From the NCBI RefSeq assembly GCF_002091475.1, contig NZ_BCTR01000001.1, forward strand, positions 272,692 through 336,691: a DNA stretch of 64,000 nucleotides, given 5' to 3'. The translations under genes and the position numbers were made by a program. The stretch comes from Sphingomonas azotifigens NBRC 15497. GTDB lineage: Bacteria; Pseudomonadota; Alphaproteobacteria; Sphingomonadales; Sphingomonadaceae. Below the pieces are notes generated by a model. The model made no database searches. It worked only from the letters and a program-made list of their open reading frames with translations, and was not told where the DNA came from. This document shows positions 36,364 through 45,768 of this stretch, in pieces; position 1 is the stretch's first letter; every line of letters begins with the position of its first letter.

Positions 36364-37269
36364 TCAACCCGTGCCCGGCGCGTTTCGTTCCGCAGCGATC
36401 GCCGCCAGCGCTTCGGCGAGCGCGTCGAACACCGCGCGGTATCTGGCGCCGTGGCGCAGGTCCTCGTGCATCACCACCCACATGCGCAGCGGCAGCTGGA
36501 ACGCGTCCGTGAGGATCGGTACCAGCGCCGGCTCGCGCCGCGCCGCCACGGTCTGGCAGATGCCGATGCCGAAGCCGGCGCGGATCGCCGCGAACTGGGC
36601 GGCATCATTGTCCACCCGCAGCGCGAACGAGGCGCGGTCGAACCCCGGGAGATACTGCATCGCCGCGCGGATGAACGGCGTCTCGGTGTCGAAGCCGATC
36701 AGGTCGTGCCCGTGCAGATCGGCCAGCGTGGCGGGGATGCCGCGCCGCGCCAGATAATCGCGATGGGCATGGAAGCCGAGCACCACGCTGCCCACCGGCC
36801 GCGCGAGCAGCGCCTGCTGCACCGGCTCGGTCATGCGGACGGCAATGTCGGCGCGGCGTTGCAGCAGATCGTCCAGGGCGTCGGACAGCGACAGCTCGAA
36901 CACCAGCCCCGGATAGGCCTGGCGCAGCCGGGCGAGGATCGCCGGCATGTGCAGCACGCCCACCGCCTGGCTGGCGCTGATCCGCACCACCCCCTCGGGC
37001 AGATCCGGGCGGCCGTGCGCGGCCCGCTGCAGTGCTGCGGCGGCCGAGACCAGCGCATCGGCATGCGGCTGGAGCGCGAGTGCATGATCGGTCGGCGACA
37101 GGCCACGCTGCGATCGCACGAACAGCGTGGCGCCGGTCGCCGCCTCCAGCGCGTCGATATGCCGGGCGATGCTCGGCTGGGTCATGCCGAGCGCACGTGC
37201 GGCGGCCGACAGCGATCCTTCGCGCAGCACCGCGGCGAAGCTGCGGTAGAGGTCCCAGCTCGGCTCCAT
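36364..37269 (-). CDS. LysR-family transcriptional regulator
   Basis: A 301-residue regulator. The winged helix-turn-helix is in residues 1-60 (GSLSAAARALGMTQPSIARH), and the two-lobed LysR substrate domain covers about 90-295 (GVVRISASQAVGVLHMPAIL, ILARLRQAYPGLVFELSLSD). The ATG at 37269 is preferred to a GTG two codons upstream because AGG lies 5 nt before it. It is divergent from an NAD(P)-dependent oxidoreductase across 95 bp, the classic arrangement for a LysR regulator controlling its neighbour. Confidence 0.9.
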   Translation of the reverse strand: MEPSWDLYRSFAAVLREGSLSAAARALGMTQPSIARHIDALEAATGATLFVRSQRGLSPTDHALALQPHADALVSAAAALQRAAHGRPDLPEGVVRISASQAVGVLHMPAILARLRQAYPGLVFELSLSDALDDLLQRRADIAVRMTEPVQQALLARPVGSVVLGFHAHRDYLARRGIPATLADLHGHDLIGFDTETPFIRAAMQYLPGFDRASFALRVDNDAAQFAAIRAGFGIGICQTVAARREPALVPILTDAFQLPLRMWVVMHEDLRHGARYRAVFDALAEALAAIAAERNAPGTG

Positions 37270-37364
37270 GCTCACCTATTTCCGTATATCAGGTCGCCGC
37301 AGTTAGGCAATTTTCCTTCCACGTCACCAGCGGCACATCGGCTCCACAACATATGGAGGCGAAC

Positions 37365-38309
37365 ATGACGAAACGAACGGCCCTGATCCTCGGCGCGACC
37401 GGCGGCATCGGGGGCGCCATGCGGCAGCGCTTGCTGGCGGGCGGCTGGCACGTGAAGGCACTCACCCGGAAGCCATCGCCGTCGCTCGAAGGCTGCGAAC
37501 AGCTTGTCGGCGATGCGCTCGACCCGGCGGCGGTGCTGGCCGCCGCGCGCGATGCGGAGGCGATCGTCCACGCCGTCAACCCGCCCGGCTATCGCAACTG
37601 GGCGACGCTGGTACTGCCGATGATCAACAACACCATCCGCGCCGCCGTGGCGACCGGCGCACGAATCGTCCTGCCGGGCACCGTCTATAATTTCGGCCCC
37701 GACGCTTTCCCGATCCTCGACGAGGAGGCACCGCAGCATCCGCAGACCCGCAAGGGCGCGATCCGGGTGGAACTCGAACAGCGGCTCCGGCTGGCGGCGG
37801 AAACCAGCGCGGCGAAGGTGCTGATCGTCCGCGCCGGCGACTATTTCGGTCCGGGCGCGGCCAACAACTGGTTCGGGCAGGCCATGGTGACGGCCGGGGC
37901 CCGCCCGCGGGTGATCCGCCTGCCCGGTCGGCGGGGCGTCGGCCATCAATGGGCCTATCTGCCCGACGTCGCCGAGACGATGGCGCGGCTGCTCGACCAT
38001 CCCGCCCTCCCCGCCTTCGCCCGCTTCCACATGGATGGGCATTGGGATCCGGACGGGCGGCAGATGGCGGAAACCACCGCGCGCATGCTCGGCGATCCGG
38101 CGGTGCCGATCCGGCCCCTGCCCTGGTGGCAGCTGCGCCTCGCCGCGCTCGCCATGACCACCCCGCGCGAGCTGATGGAGATGCGCTATCTTTGGGAGCA
38201 GCCGATCCGGCTGTGCAACGCGCGGCTGGTCGAAACGCTGGGCGCCGAGCCCCGCACGCCGCTCCCTGCGGCGATCGCGGCGACGCTCGACGGTCTTGGC
38301 TGTCGATAG
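37365..38309 (+). CDS. NAD(P)-binding oxidoreductase/epimerase-like protein
   Basis: A 314-residue extended-SDR-like protein. The N-terminal Rossmann motif is ALILGATGGIGGAMRQRLL, followed by AEAIVHAVNPPGYRNW and LPGTVYNFG. The usual Tyr-x-x-x-Lys pair is not evident (the region is HPQTRKGAIRVELEQ), which fits atypical epimerase/dehydratase members. The ATG at 37365 has GGAGG 4 bases upstream; an ATG 12 nt earlier lies before that site. It is probably regulated by the divergent LysR protein. The substrate is unknown. Confidence 0.8.
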   Translation: MTKRTALILGATGGIGGAMRQRLLAGGWHVKALTRKPSPSLEGCEQLVGDALDPAAVLAAARDAEAIVHAVNPPGYRNWATLVLPMINNTIRAAVATGARIVLPGTVYNFGPDAFPILDEEAPQHPQTRKGAIRVELEQRLRLAAETSAAKVLIVRAGDYFGPGAANNWFGQAMVTAGARPRVIRLPGRRGVGHQWAYLPDVAETMARLLDHPALPAFARFHMDGHWDPDGRQMAETTARMLGDPAVPIRPLPWWQLRLAALAMTTPRELMEMRYLWEQPIRLCNARLVETLGAEPRTPLPAAIAATLDGLGCR

Positions 38310-38318
38310 GCGGGAACG

Positions 38319-38708
38319 TCAGGCGAGGGTAAGGTACAGCTCGGCTTCGATGAGCCACGTCGTCCCGTGCATCCGCCACTTGGCGGTGTAGCTGCCGCTC
38401 GCCTGCACGCTTCCGTCGCCGGCGGAAACGCCCTGCCATGCGCCATGTTCGAATGCGATCGGGGCGATCGGCGAGACCTGGATCGCCTCGGGCAGGCGGC
38501 TGTAGAGGGTGCGCTCGCGGGCAGCGAATTCGCGCTTCCACGCCTGGAGCTGGGCCTTGCGCCCGTGGATCACCGCGCTGTCGGTGCCGGCGACCAGCAC
38601 GACGTCCGGCGCGAGCAGCGGCCCGATCGCGGCAAGATCGCCCGCCGCGAGCGCGCGGTTGAAGGCGGCGCGGGCCGTGCGGATGGCGAGCTCTGGTCCA
38701 GCGTGCAT
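38319..38708 (-). CDS. NTF2-like/DUF4440 family protein
   Basis: A 129-residue cytoplasmic protein with the cone-shaped NTF2-like fold. It has an initial helix (IRTARAAFNRALAAGDLAAI), then LLAPDVVLVAGTDSAVIHGR, and the C-terminal strands GSYTAKWRMHGTTWLIEAEL. The family includes small isomerases, dehydratases and binding proteins; the role here is unknown. It is convergent with the oxidoreductase gene, separated by 9 bp. Confidence 0.75.
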   Translation of the reverse strand: MHAGPELAIRTARAAFNRALAAGDLAAIGPLLAPDVVLVAGTDSAVIHGRKAQLQAWKREFAARERTLYSRLPEAIQVSPIAPIAFEHGAWQGVSAGDGSVQASGSYTAKWRMHGTTWLIEAELYLTLA

Positions 38709-38852
38709 CGCCGCCCTCTATCCCGTCCAGCCTATACGCGCAAAGCTGCATGCCTGCGGTGAAGCGAAGGCACCGGGCGACGGATTGCCAGCCGTCCGCG
38801 CGCGTGTAGAGTGCGGCCCCACGATCTAACGCCCTGATCTGGAGAGTTTCCT

Positions 38853-40922
38853 TTGGCGCTCAAGCACATCCTCCTTGCCTCCACCCTGTCGATCGCGGCG
38901 ATCGCCGCCCCCGCCCTCAGCCGCAAGCCCGACCAGACCGCGCCCGCCGCGCCCAGCGCCGAGGCGACCCGTTATGGCAGCTGGGGCTTCGACATCGCCG
39001 GCATGGACCGCAGCGTGAAGCCCGGCGATGACTGGTATCGCTTCGTCAACGGCAGCTGGACCGATCGCACCACGATCCCCGACGACCGCTCCACCTACGG
39101 CGCCTTCATCGTATTGCGCGACCTTTCCGAAATGCGGCTGCGCAGCCTGATCCAGGGCTATAGCCCCACCGACACCGCCAATCCGGATCGGCGCAAGGCG
39201 GCGATCCTCTATCGCGACTTCCTCGACGAGGCAGCGATCGAGAAGCGCGATGCGCAGCCGCTGGTCGAACGGCTCCAGCCGATCCGTGCCGCGAAGACCA
39301 AGGCGGCGCTGGCGCAGTCGATGGGTGCTTCGTTCGGCGGGTTCGGTGCCAGCTTCTTCGGCGTCGGCGTCAGTGACGATCCCAAGCAGCCCGATGTCTA
39401 TGCGCTCAGCCTGCGCCAGTCGGGCCTCGGCCTTGGCGATCGCGAGCTGTATCTGGATCCGAAGTTCGCGCCGCAGGTGGCGCGCTACCGCCAGTATGTC
39501 GCCCAGCTGCTCGGCATGGCCGGATGGCCCGACGCCGCCGGCGCGGCCGACAAGGTCGTGGCGATGGAAACCCGCATCGCCCAGGCGCACTGGACCCGCG
39601 CGCAGAGCCGCGACCGCGACAAGACCTATAACCCGGTGACCATCGCCGAGCTGAAGGCGCAGGCACCCGGCTTTGCCTGGGATCCGTTCTGGCAGGCCGC
39701 CGGCCTTACCAAGGCGAGCCGCGTGATCGTCGCGCAGAACAGCGCGGTACCGAAGATCGCCGAGGTCTTCGCCGACACCGATCTCGATACGCTCAAGGCC
39801 TGGCAGGCCTTCCGCATCGCCGACGACATCGCCCCGATGCTGTCGAAGCGCTTCGCCACCGCCCAGTTCGATTTCCGCTCGAAGTTCCTCAATGGCCAGC
39901 CCAAGGAGCGTGAGCGCTGGAAGCGCGCGGTCTCGTTCACCGAACGCGCGATCGGCGAAGGTGTCGGGCGGGACTATGTCGCTCTCTATTTCCCGCCCGA
40001 GAGCAAGGCGAAGATGGACGTGCTGGTCGGCAATCTGCGCGTGGCGCTTGCCGGCCGCATCAAGAACCTCGCCTGGATGAGCCCGGCAACCAAGGAGCAG
40101 GCACTCGCCAAGCTGCAGGGCTTCACCGTCAAGGTTGGCTATCCGAGCAAGTGGCGCGATTACACCAAGCTCGACGTGCGCCCCGGCGATCTGGTCGGCA
40201 ATGCCGAGCGCGCCGGCCGCTTCGAATGGGACTATCGCCGCAACCGGCTGGGCGGCCCGGTCGACAAGGCCGAGTGGGGCATGACGCCGCAGACGGTCAA
40301 CGCCTACTACAACTCGGTGAAGAACGAGATCGTGTTCCCGGCGGCGATCCTGCAGCCGCCCTTCTTCGATCCCAAGGCCGACGACGCGGTCAATTATGGC
40401 GGCATCGGCGGCGTGATCGGGCACGAGATCAGCCACGGCTTCGACGACCAGGGCCGCAAGTCGGACGGCAACGGCGTGCTGCGCGACTGGTGGACCGCCG
40501 AGGATGCGACCAAGTTCGAGGCGCAGGCGGTGCGGCTCGGCGCGCAATATGAGGCGTACAGCTTCGAGGGGCTGCCCGGCGTCCACATCAACGGTCGCGC
40601 CTCGATGGGCGAGAATATCGGCGATCTCGGCGGCGTGATGATCGCGCTCGACGCCTATCACGCCTCGCTCGGCGGCAAGCCGGCGCCGGTGCTCGACGGG
40701 TTCACCGGCGACCAGCGCTTCTTCCTCGGCTGGGGCCAGGTGTGGCGCACGCTGTTCCGCAACGAGGCGCTGCGCCAGCAGCTGGTCAGCGATCCGCACT
40801 CGCCGGGGCAGATCCGTGCGGTGAACCCGCTGCGCAACGTCGATGCCTGGTATGCTGCCTGGAACATCGATCCGAGCCAGAAACAGTATCTGGCCCCGGC
40901 CGACCGGGTCCGGATCTGGTAA
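38853..40922 (+). CDS. M13-family zinc metallopeptidase, second paralogue
   Basis: A 689-residue peptidase, similar over its whole length to the one at 22888-24945 (shared MDRSVKPGDDWYRFVNGSW, VFPAAILQPPFFDPKAD, RVRIW end). Zinc ligands are His524, His528 and Glu587 in HEISHGFDDQG and GENIGDLGG. The signal peptide covers about residues 1-20. The TTG start is supported by GGAGAG seven bases upstream and by the signal peptide beginning there; no ATG is available nearby. It is likely a periplasmic oligopeptidase. It is convergent with the TonB receptor of the sucrose locus. Confidence 0.93.
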   Translation: MALKHILLASTLSIAAIAAPALSRKPDQTAPAAPSAEATRYGSWGFDIAGMDRSVKPGDDWYRFVNGSWTDRTTIPDDRSTYGAFIVLRDLSEMRLRSLIQGYSPTDTANPDRRKAAILYRDFLDEAAIEKRDAQPLVERLQPIRAAKTKAALAQSMGASFGGFGASFFGVGVSDDPKQPDVYALSLRQSGLGLGDRELYLDPKFAPQVARYRQYVAQLLGMAGWPDAAGAADKVVAMETRIAQAHWTRAQSRDRDKTYNPVTIAELKAQAPGFAWDPFWQAAGLTKASRVIVAQNSAVPKIAEVFADTDLDTLKAWQAFRIADDIAPMLSKRFATAQFDFRSKFLNGQPKERERWKRAVSFTERAIGEGVGRDYVALYFPPESKAKMDVLVGNLRVALAGRIKNLAWMSPATKEQALAKLQGFTVKVGYPSKWRDYTKLDVRPGDLVGNAERAGRFEWDYRRNRLGGPVDKAEWGMTPQTVNAYYNSVKNEIVFPAAILQPPFFDPKADDAVNYGGIGGVIGHEISHGFDDQGRKSDGNGVLRDWWTAEDATKFEAQAVRLGAQYEAYSFEGLPGVHINGRASMGENIGDLGGVMIALDAYHASLGGKPAPVLDGFTGDQRFFLGWGQVWRTLFRNEALRQQLVSDPHSPGQIRAVNPLRNVDAWYAAWNIDPSQKQYLAPADRVRIW

Positions 40923-40939
40923 GCGGAAATGGTCACGAG

Positions 40940-40971
40940 GCGGCCGGAGGGGGGGTATCCTCCGGCCGCCC
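40940..40971. terminator. Perfect 12-bp hairpin between convergent genes
   Basis: GGCGGCCGGAGG / CCTCCGGCCGCC with an 8-nt G-rich loop lies between the M13 peptidase and the TonB receptor stops. There is no T-run on either side. It is likely a shared, bidirectional transcript end. Confidence 0.6.
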
Positions 40972-40982
40972 TCCGGGGGGGA

Positions 40983-43475
40983 CTAGAAGTCGATCCGCAC
41001 CGAAGCGCTGACCGTGCGGCCGTTGATCGAGCGCGCCCGGACGATGCCGTTCGCAGGGATCGCGCCTTCCTCGGCTTCGGTGAAGCCGCGCACGTTGAAC
41101 AGGTTGTTGGCGTTGAGCGATAGCAGCAGCTTCGGCATCGGCCGGAACTGCGCAAAGGCGTTCACCTGGGTATAGCCCGGCAGCTTGAGCTGGTTGTTGT
41201 CCTGCGCATAGCTGCTGGTCGTGCCGATCACGTTGGCGCCGATCGCGGCGCGGCCGAGTTCGACCTGCGGGGTCGCCTGGAAGATCAGGCTCGCCTGGCG
41301 CCGCGGCGTGTTGCCGACCGATGCCGGGTTGAGCGCGTCGGCGACGATGCGGGAATGGGTCCAGGTGGCGCCCGCGGTCAGGCTGAACGGCCCCTGCCGC
41401 ACCGCGCCGTCGAACTCGAGGCCATAGGCGCGATAGGTCCGGTCGATGAACACCTGCCGCGTCGCCTCGTAATTCTGCTCCTCGGTCCGCGCCCAGAAGC
41501 CGGTGAGGTTGAGCGTCAGCGGCCCTTGCCGGTACTTCACGCCCAGTTCCGCCTGGTTGACGAAGTCGACCGCCGCTGCGGCGCTGACCAGATGGCCGTC
41601 GGTGGTGCTCACCGCGGGGCCGAACAACAGCCGGTCGGCATTGGCGCGGCCGCCGCGGCTGTAGCGCGCGAACACCGACATATAGTCGACGAAGCGATAG
41701 TTGATGCCCGCCGAATAGCTCCAGTAATGGTAGCTGTAATTGATCGGGGCCGGACTGGTCAGCGGGATCACCGCGACGCGCGTCTCGGCATCGGAGATCA
41801 CGCCGTCGCCATTGATGTCGCGGCTGGTGGTGCCGACCCGGCCGCCGCCGAGATCGGCGCCGGCGATCGAGCCGCTCGCATCGCCGAAATCATAGCGCAC
41901 GCTGCCGCCGATCGACACCTTGCCGACCTGATAGTTGAGCGAGGCGAACGGCGCGTTGACGTTATAGTCGACCTTGTAGCTGCGCCGGCAGCATCCGCCG
42001 AAATAGGCGGCGCTATAGCCGTAGAAGCCGTCCTGGGTGACCGCCGTGCCGTTCGCGCGGCGGACATTGACCAGCGCTGCATCGCCCCCGCCGCGTACGT
42101 CGGTGAGGATCGAGGTCCACAACCAGTCGGTATCGATCGTCTGGCGCGACTTGTAGAAGCCGGCGGTGGCGGTGAGCTTGCCGGTGCCGACGTCGAACGC
42201 GCGGCTGGCGCGCAGGTCGTTGGTGATGTTGTCGAGGCCGTTGAGCTTGGTGTCGAACACCACGATCTGCGCGAGCAGGCCGTTGCCGTTGAGCCCGGCG
42301 AGGTCGGTGATCGCCTTGCCGGCATTCGGCCCGCTGGCATAGGCGAGCGTCGCCCCCGCCCCGCCCATCGAGGTCGCGATCGCGCTGGCGCTGTCCACCG
42401 AAGCCGGGAAGTTCGCGATGAAGCGGCCGGAAATGTCCGAATAGCGGAAGCGATCGGTAACCACCCAGCCGGCCAGCGTCGTCTCGCCCTCGAAGCCGAT
42501 CGACTTGACCAGCGGATGCTGCCCGTCGCGGACATCGTCGGTAACGAGGTTGTTGTTGCCGTCCAGCGTCACATTGCGGGTGAAGTTCGGCGTCAGCAGC
42601 TGGTCGCGGTTCGAGCGGAAGTTGGGCAGGTCCTGATAGGTCGGGTTGGCGTTGGTGCCGGTCACCCGCACCGGCATCGGCAGATAGCCCACCGCGCGAT
42701 CGTCGAGAAACTTGCCGTAGAGCCGGATATGGCCGCCGGTGAATTCCTTGGTGACGTTGAACTTGAACTGGCCGCCCTTGTTGCCGTCATAGCCGATGCG
42801 GCGCGGGCCGGTGCCCTGGCGGTAAAAGCCACCCATATGGAAGCGCACGCTGTCCGTGAGCTTGGCGCCGTAATCGAAGTCCAGGCGATAGTCCTTATAG
42901 TCGAGGCCGGTGCTCGCCTGCACCGCGCCGCCTTCGGTGTCGCCGGTCTTGGAGATCATGTTGATCACGCCGCCCGGCGAGTTCGACGCGAAGGTCGAGG
43001 CCGAGCCGCCGCGGATCGATTCCACCTGCGCGAGGTTGAGGTCGGCGCGCAGGAAGATGTCCGCATTGCCGAAGGTGATGTCGCCGAATTCGAGTACCGG
43101 CAGCCCGTCTTCCTGCAGCTGCAGGAACTTGGCGCCGCCCGAGGCGATCGGCAGGCCGCGGATCGAGATATTGGCGTTGCCCTCGCCGCCCGAGCTTTCC
43201 GAGCGGATGCCCGGCAGGCTGCGGAAGATTTCCGCGACCGAGCGCGGTGCCGCCTTCTGGATGTCGTCGGCCTTGAGCGAGCTGGTCGAGACCGCGGTGT
43301 CGAGCCGGTCGCGGCCGCGTGCCACGGCGGTCACCACGATTTCGGTGTAGCTGGATGCCTCCGCCTCCTGGGGCGGCGTCGCGTCCTGCGCCAAGGCGGG
43401 GACGCTGGGGACTGCCAGCATGCTGCCGATCAGCAGCAGCCGGCGAACGCGGTTGGCGCGCACAGACATGGCCAT
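40983..43475 (-). CDS. TonB-dependent receptor of the sucrose/fructoside locus
   Basis: An 830-residue outer-membrane receptor. The signal peptide ends near PALAQD, followed by the TonB-box-like YTEIVVTA. The plug is visible (SVAEIFRSLPGIRSES, ESIRGGSASTFASNSPGGVI), and the barrel ends VSASVRIDF. The gene is divergent from a LacI regulator, and a 16-bp perfect palindrome lies between them. By analogy with SuxA in Xanthomonas, it probably imports sucrose or fructo-oligosaccharides. The ATG at 43475 has GAGG just upstream; one two codons later is equally possible. Confidence 0.9.
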   Translation of the reverse strand: MAMSVRANRVRRLLLIGSMLAVPSVPALAQDATPPQEAEASSYTEIVVTAVARGRDRLDTAVSTSSLKADDIQKAAPRSVAEIFRSLPGIRSESSGGEGNANISIRGLPIASGGAKFLQLQEDGLPVLEFGDITFGNADIFLRADLNLAQVESIRGGSASTFASNSPGGVINMISKTGDTEGGAVQASTGLDYKDYRLDFDYGAKLTDSVRFHMGGFYRQGTGPRRIGYDGNKGGQFKFNVTKEFTGGHIRLYGKFLDDRAVGYLPMPVRVTGTNANPTYQDLPNFRSNRDQLLTPNFTRNVTLDGNNNLVTDDVRDGQHPLVKSIGFEGETTLAGWVVTDRFRYSDISGRFIANFPASVDSASAIATSMGGAGATLAYASGPNAGKAITDLAGLNGNGLLAQIVVFDTKLNGLDNITNDLRASRAFDVGTGKLTATAGFYKSRQTIDTDWLWTSILTDVRGGGDAALVNVRRANGTAVTQDGFYGYSAAYFGGCCRRSYKVDYNVNAPFASLNYQVGKVSIGGSVRYDFGDASGSIAGADLGGGRVGTTSRDINGDGVISDAETRVAVIPLTSPAPINYSYHYWSYSAGINYRFVDYMSVFARYSRGGRANADRLLFGPAVSTTDGHLVSAAAAVDFVNQAELGVKYRQGPLTLNLTGFWARTEEQNYEATRQVFIDRTYRAYGLEFDGAVRQGPFSLTAGATWTHSRIVADALNPASVGNTPRRQASLIFQATPQVELGRAAIGANVIGTTSSYAQDNNQLKLPGYTQVNAFAQFRPMPKLLLSLNANNLFNVRGFTEAEEGAIPANGIVRARSINGRTVSASVRIDF

Positions 43476-43538
43476 AAGCCTCTCTCCCGGTACCGGGCCC
43501 TCCTGCTCGGGGCCCTTCACCACTGGTTGTATCTCGCA

Positions 43539-43554
43539 TTGCAATCGATTGCAA
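43539..43554. promoter_or_regulatory. LacI-type operator, perfect 16-bp palindrome
   Basis: TTGCAATCGATTGCAA is a perfect inverted repeat between the TonB receptor start (64 bp away) and the LacI start (68 bp away). A close copy sits upstream of the MFS gene at 47145-47160. The adjacent LacI protein is the likely ligand, controlling both transport steps and itself. Confidence 0.8.
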
Positions 43555-43621
43555 CAAGCCTCGTATTTGTCCGTAGCGGTCCGATCTTGCGGTTTCCTGC
43601 GAACCGGCTCAAACCGATGCG

Positions 43622-44647
43622 GTGAGCAACGACGCACCGCCCAGCGACCGGCCAGCCCGTACGCTTGCCGACCTTGCCCGCCTGGCAGGGGTTTCCGCCG
43701 GCACCGTTTCGCGCGCCCTGACCAACAGCAGCCTGGTCAATCCGGAGACGCGCCAGCGCATCCAGGCGCTCGCCGCCGCCCATGATTTCCGCGTCAACCA
43801 GATGGCGCGACGGCTGCGCACGCAGAAGACCGGCGTGATCGGCGTGGTGGTGCCGCTGGGGCATGAGCGGCGCCAGCATCTCTCCGACCCGTTCTTCATG
43901 ACCATCCTCGGCCATCTCGCCGACGCGCTGACCGAAAACGGCTATGACGTCATGCTCTCCCGCATCATCCCCGATGCCGAGGACTGGCTGGAGCGGATCG
44001 TCGATTCGGGCATGCTCGACGGCGTGCTGTTGATCGGCCAGTCGGACCAGTTCGAGGCGATTGAGCGCGTCGCCCGGCGCTATCGTCCGCTGGTCGCCTG
44101 GGGCAGCTGTCAGCCGGGGCAGGTGCATTGCACGGTCGGCACGGAGAACATGACAGGCGGCAGGCTGGCGGCCGAGCATCTGATCGCCCGCGGCGTGCGC
44201 CGCATCGCCTTTCTGGGCGAGCTGCGCGCCCCCGAGCTGCGCGAGCGCTTCGAAGGCGTCCGCGCCGCCACCGAAGCGGCCGGGCTGCCCGAGCCGCTCC
44301 AGCTCGACACCCATCTCGCCTCCGAGATGATGGAGCAGGAAATCGCCGCCCATCTTGTTCGCCACCTCGCCCGGATCGACGGCATTGCCGCAGGATCGGA
44401 CATGATCGCGATGACGACGCTGCGCGTGCTCGCCGACCAGGGCATGACGGTGCCCGGCGACGTGCCGGTGGTCGGCTATGACGACCTGCCGCTCGGACTG
44501 CAGACGGTGCCGCGGCTGACCACCGTCCGCCAGGACATCGCCCGCGGCGCACGGGCGATGGTGGAGCGGCTCTTCGCCCGCATCGCCGGGCAGGACGCGC
44601 CGTCGCTGGTGATGCCGCCGGAGCTGGTCGTGCGCGACTCCGCCTAA
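43622..44647 (+). CDS. LacI-family transcriptional regulator
   Basis: A 341-residue regulator. The helix-turn-helix is at about 14-60 (TLADLARLAGVSAGTVSRAL, with the hinge after RRLRTQKTG). The periplasmic-binding-like effector domain follows (VIGVVVPLGHE, DGVLLIGQSDQ, VPVVGYDDLPLGLQTVPRLT). The GTG start gives the expected spacing to the first helix. It is probably the repressor of the neighbouring receptor, GH68 and MFS genes, with a fructoside as inducer. Its TAA stop and the TAG of the GH68 gene share the four bases CTAA. Confidence 0.92.
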   Translation: MSNDAPPSDRPARTLADLARLAGVSAGTVSRALTNSSLVNPETRQRIQALAAAHDFRVNQMARRLRTQKTGVIGVVVPLGHERRQHLSDPFFMTILGHLADALTENGYDVMLSRIIPDAEDWLERIVDSGMLDGVLLIGQSDQFEAIERVARRYRPLVAWGSCQPGQVHCTVGTENMTGGRLAAEHLIARGVRRIAFLGELRAPELRERFEGVRAATEAAGLPEPLQLDTHLASEMMEQEIAAHLVRHLARIDGIAAGSDMIAMTTLRVLADQGMTVPGDVPVVGYDDLPLGLQTVPRLTTVRQDIARGARAMVERLFARIAGQDAPSLVMPPELVVRDSA

Positions 44648-45768
44648 GGCGCGATGGCGACGCGATCGCCGTCGAACACCAGGTGGAAGAACGGCGCCGG
44701 CGTGCCGCCGAACCGGCGGCGGCGCCCGGCCGGATCGGCAAGCGCCGCCGTGTCGCCGGGGCCGACGCCCGGATAATCGACAAAGCTCAGCACCATGCCC
44801 TCCCCGGTCACCCACCAGCAATAGGCCTGGGTCGGCGCCTCGGGCGGATTGGCGGCGACCAGCCCGGTGCCGTTGACCGGCCGCCACGGGCCCGCCATCG
44901 CGTCCGCCACCATCGCGTAAAGCCCGGTCGGCGCGACAAGACCGGCAGCGAAGCGCCGCGCCTGGGTGCTCCAGAACAGATAGTAGCGGCCGCCCTGCAC
45001 GACGATATGCGGCCGTTCGAGCTCGCTGTTGACGCCTATGGCGGCGAGAAGCGGCGCCTCCGCTTGCCACGCCCCATCCTGTCGCCGGGCCATGCCAATC
45101 ACGCCGTTGACCCGATCCTTGCTCCAGGCGGCGTTGGCGGTGAACAGCACATAATCGGCGCCATCGGCGGGGTCGCGGAAATAGCCGGGATCGCGAAAAC
45201 CCTGGATGCCGTGCGGCGGCGCGACCGTCTCGTTCGCCACCGTGTACCACGCGCCGTCCGCAGCGACGATTTCCTCGGGCACCGACCAGTCGGCGAGCAT
45301 CGCGGCCCCACCGTCGCACAGAAAGCGCCCGCGACTGGCGAACAGCCGCTGCTCAAAGCTGATTCCGGCGCCGCGCCGGCCAGCCGCGGTGAAATACTGG
45401 GTGAGCGTGACGCCGTCCGCGTCGAGAACCGCCGAGCCGGACCATTCGCGTGCGCCGGGGGTGAAGCCGTCCGGAAACGCATCGCCATGGTCGTGCCAGC
45501 CGGTCGCGCCATGGCTGGTCAGGCGGATCCGCGCGACGTCATGCCGGCCCTCCGGATCGTCGAGCCGCGGCGCCGCGAGGAAGAACCACCAGCTGCGTCC
45601 GTCGCGCAGCACGGTGCGGCCATCGGCATCTGCGATCGGCCACATGTCCCACAGGTCCATGCCCGCCACCGGGGAGGTCGCGCCGGGCGCGAGCACCGGC
45701 AGCGCGGCGCCGGTCTGCGTCGCGATGCCGGCAACGGCGTCACGCGTCCATTCTGCCCATGGCCTCAT
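44644..45768 (-). CDS. GH68-family beta-fructosidase (cytoplasmic)
   Basis: A 374-residue five-bladed beta-propeller with the GH68 signature. Asp41 in LWDMWPIADADG is the nucleophile, Asp193 in GFRDPGYF the transition-state stabiliser, and Glu251 in NSELERPH the acid/base; EWSGSA also matches. GH68 enzymes cleave sucrose and may transfer fructose. Most are secreted, but this one has no signal peptide. Its ATG overlaps the MFS stop by 4 nt, so it likely hydrolyses imported sucrose in the cytoplasm. It takes the place that amylosucrase (SuxB) has in the Xanthomonas locus. Confidence 0.85.
   Translation of the reverse strand: MRPWAEWTRDAVAGIATQTGAALPVLAPGATSPVAGMDLWDMWPIADADGRTVLRDGRSWWFFLAAPRLDDPEGRHDVARIRLTSHGATGWHDHGDAFPDGFTPGAREWSGSAVLDADGVTLTQYFTAAGRRGAGISFEQRLFASRGRFLCDGGAAMLADWSVPEEIVAADGAWYTVANETVAPPHGIQGFRDPGYFRDPADGADYVLFTANAAWSKDRVNGVIGMARRQDGAWQAEAPLLAAIGVNSELERPHIVVQGGRYYLFWSTQARRFAAGLVAPTGLYAMVADAMAGPWRPVNGTGLVAANPPEAPTQAYCWWVTGEGMVLSFVDYPGVGPGDTAALADPAGRRRRFGGTPAPFFHLVFDGDRVAIAP

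Noticed and set aside
40952..40980. G-rich runs as a G-quadruplex
   Set aside because: The runs are loop and flank of a perfect 12-bp hairpin between convergent genes; a terminator explains them better.
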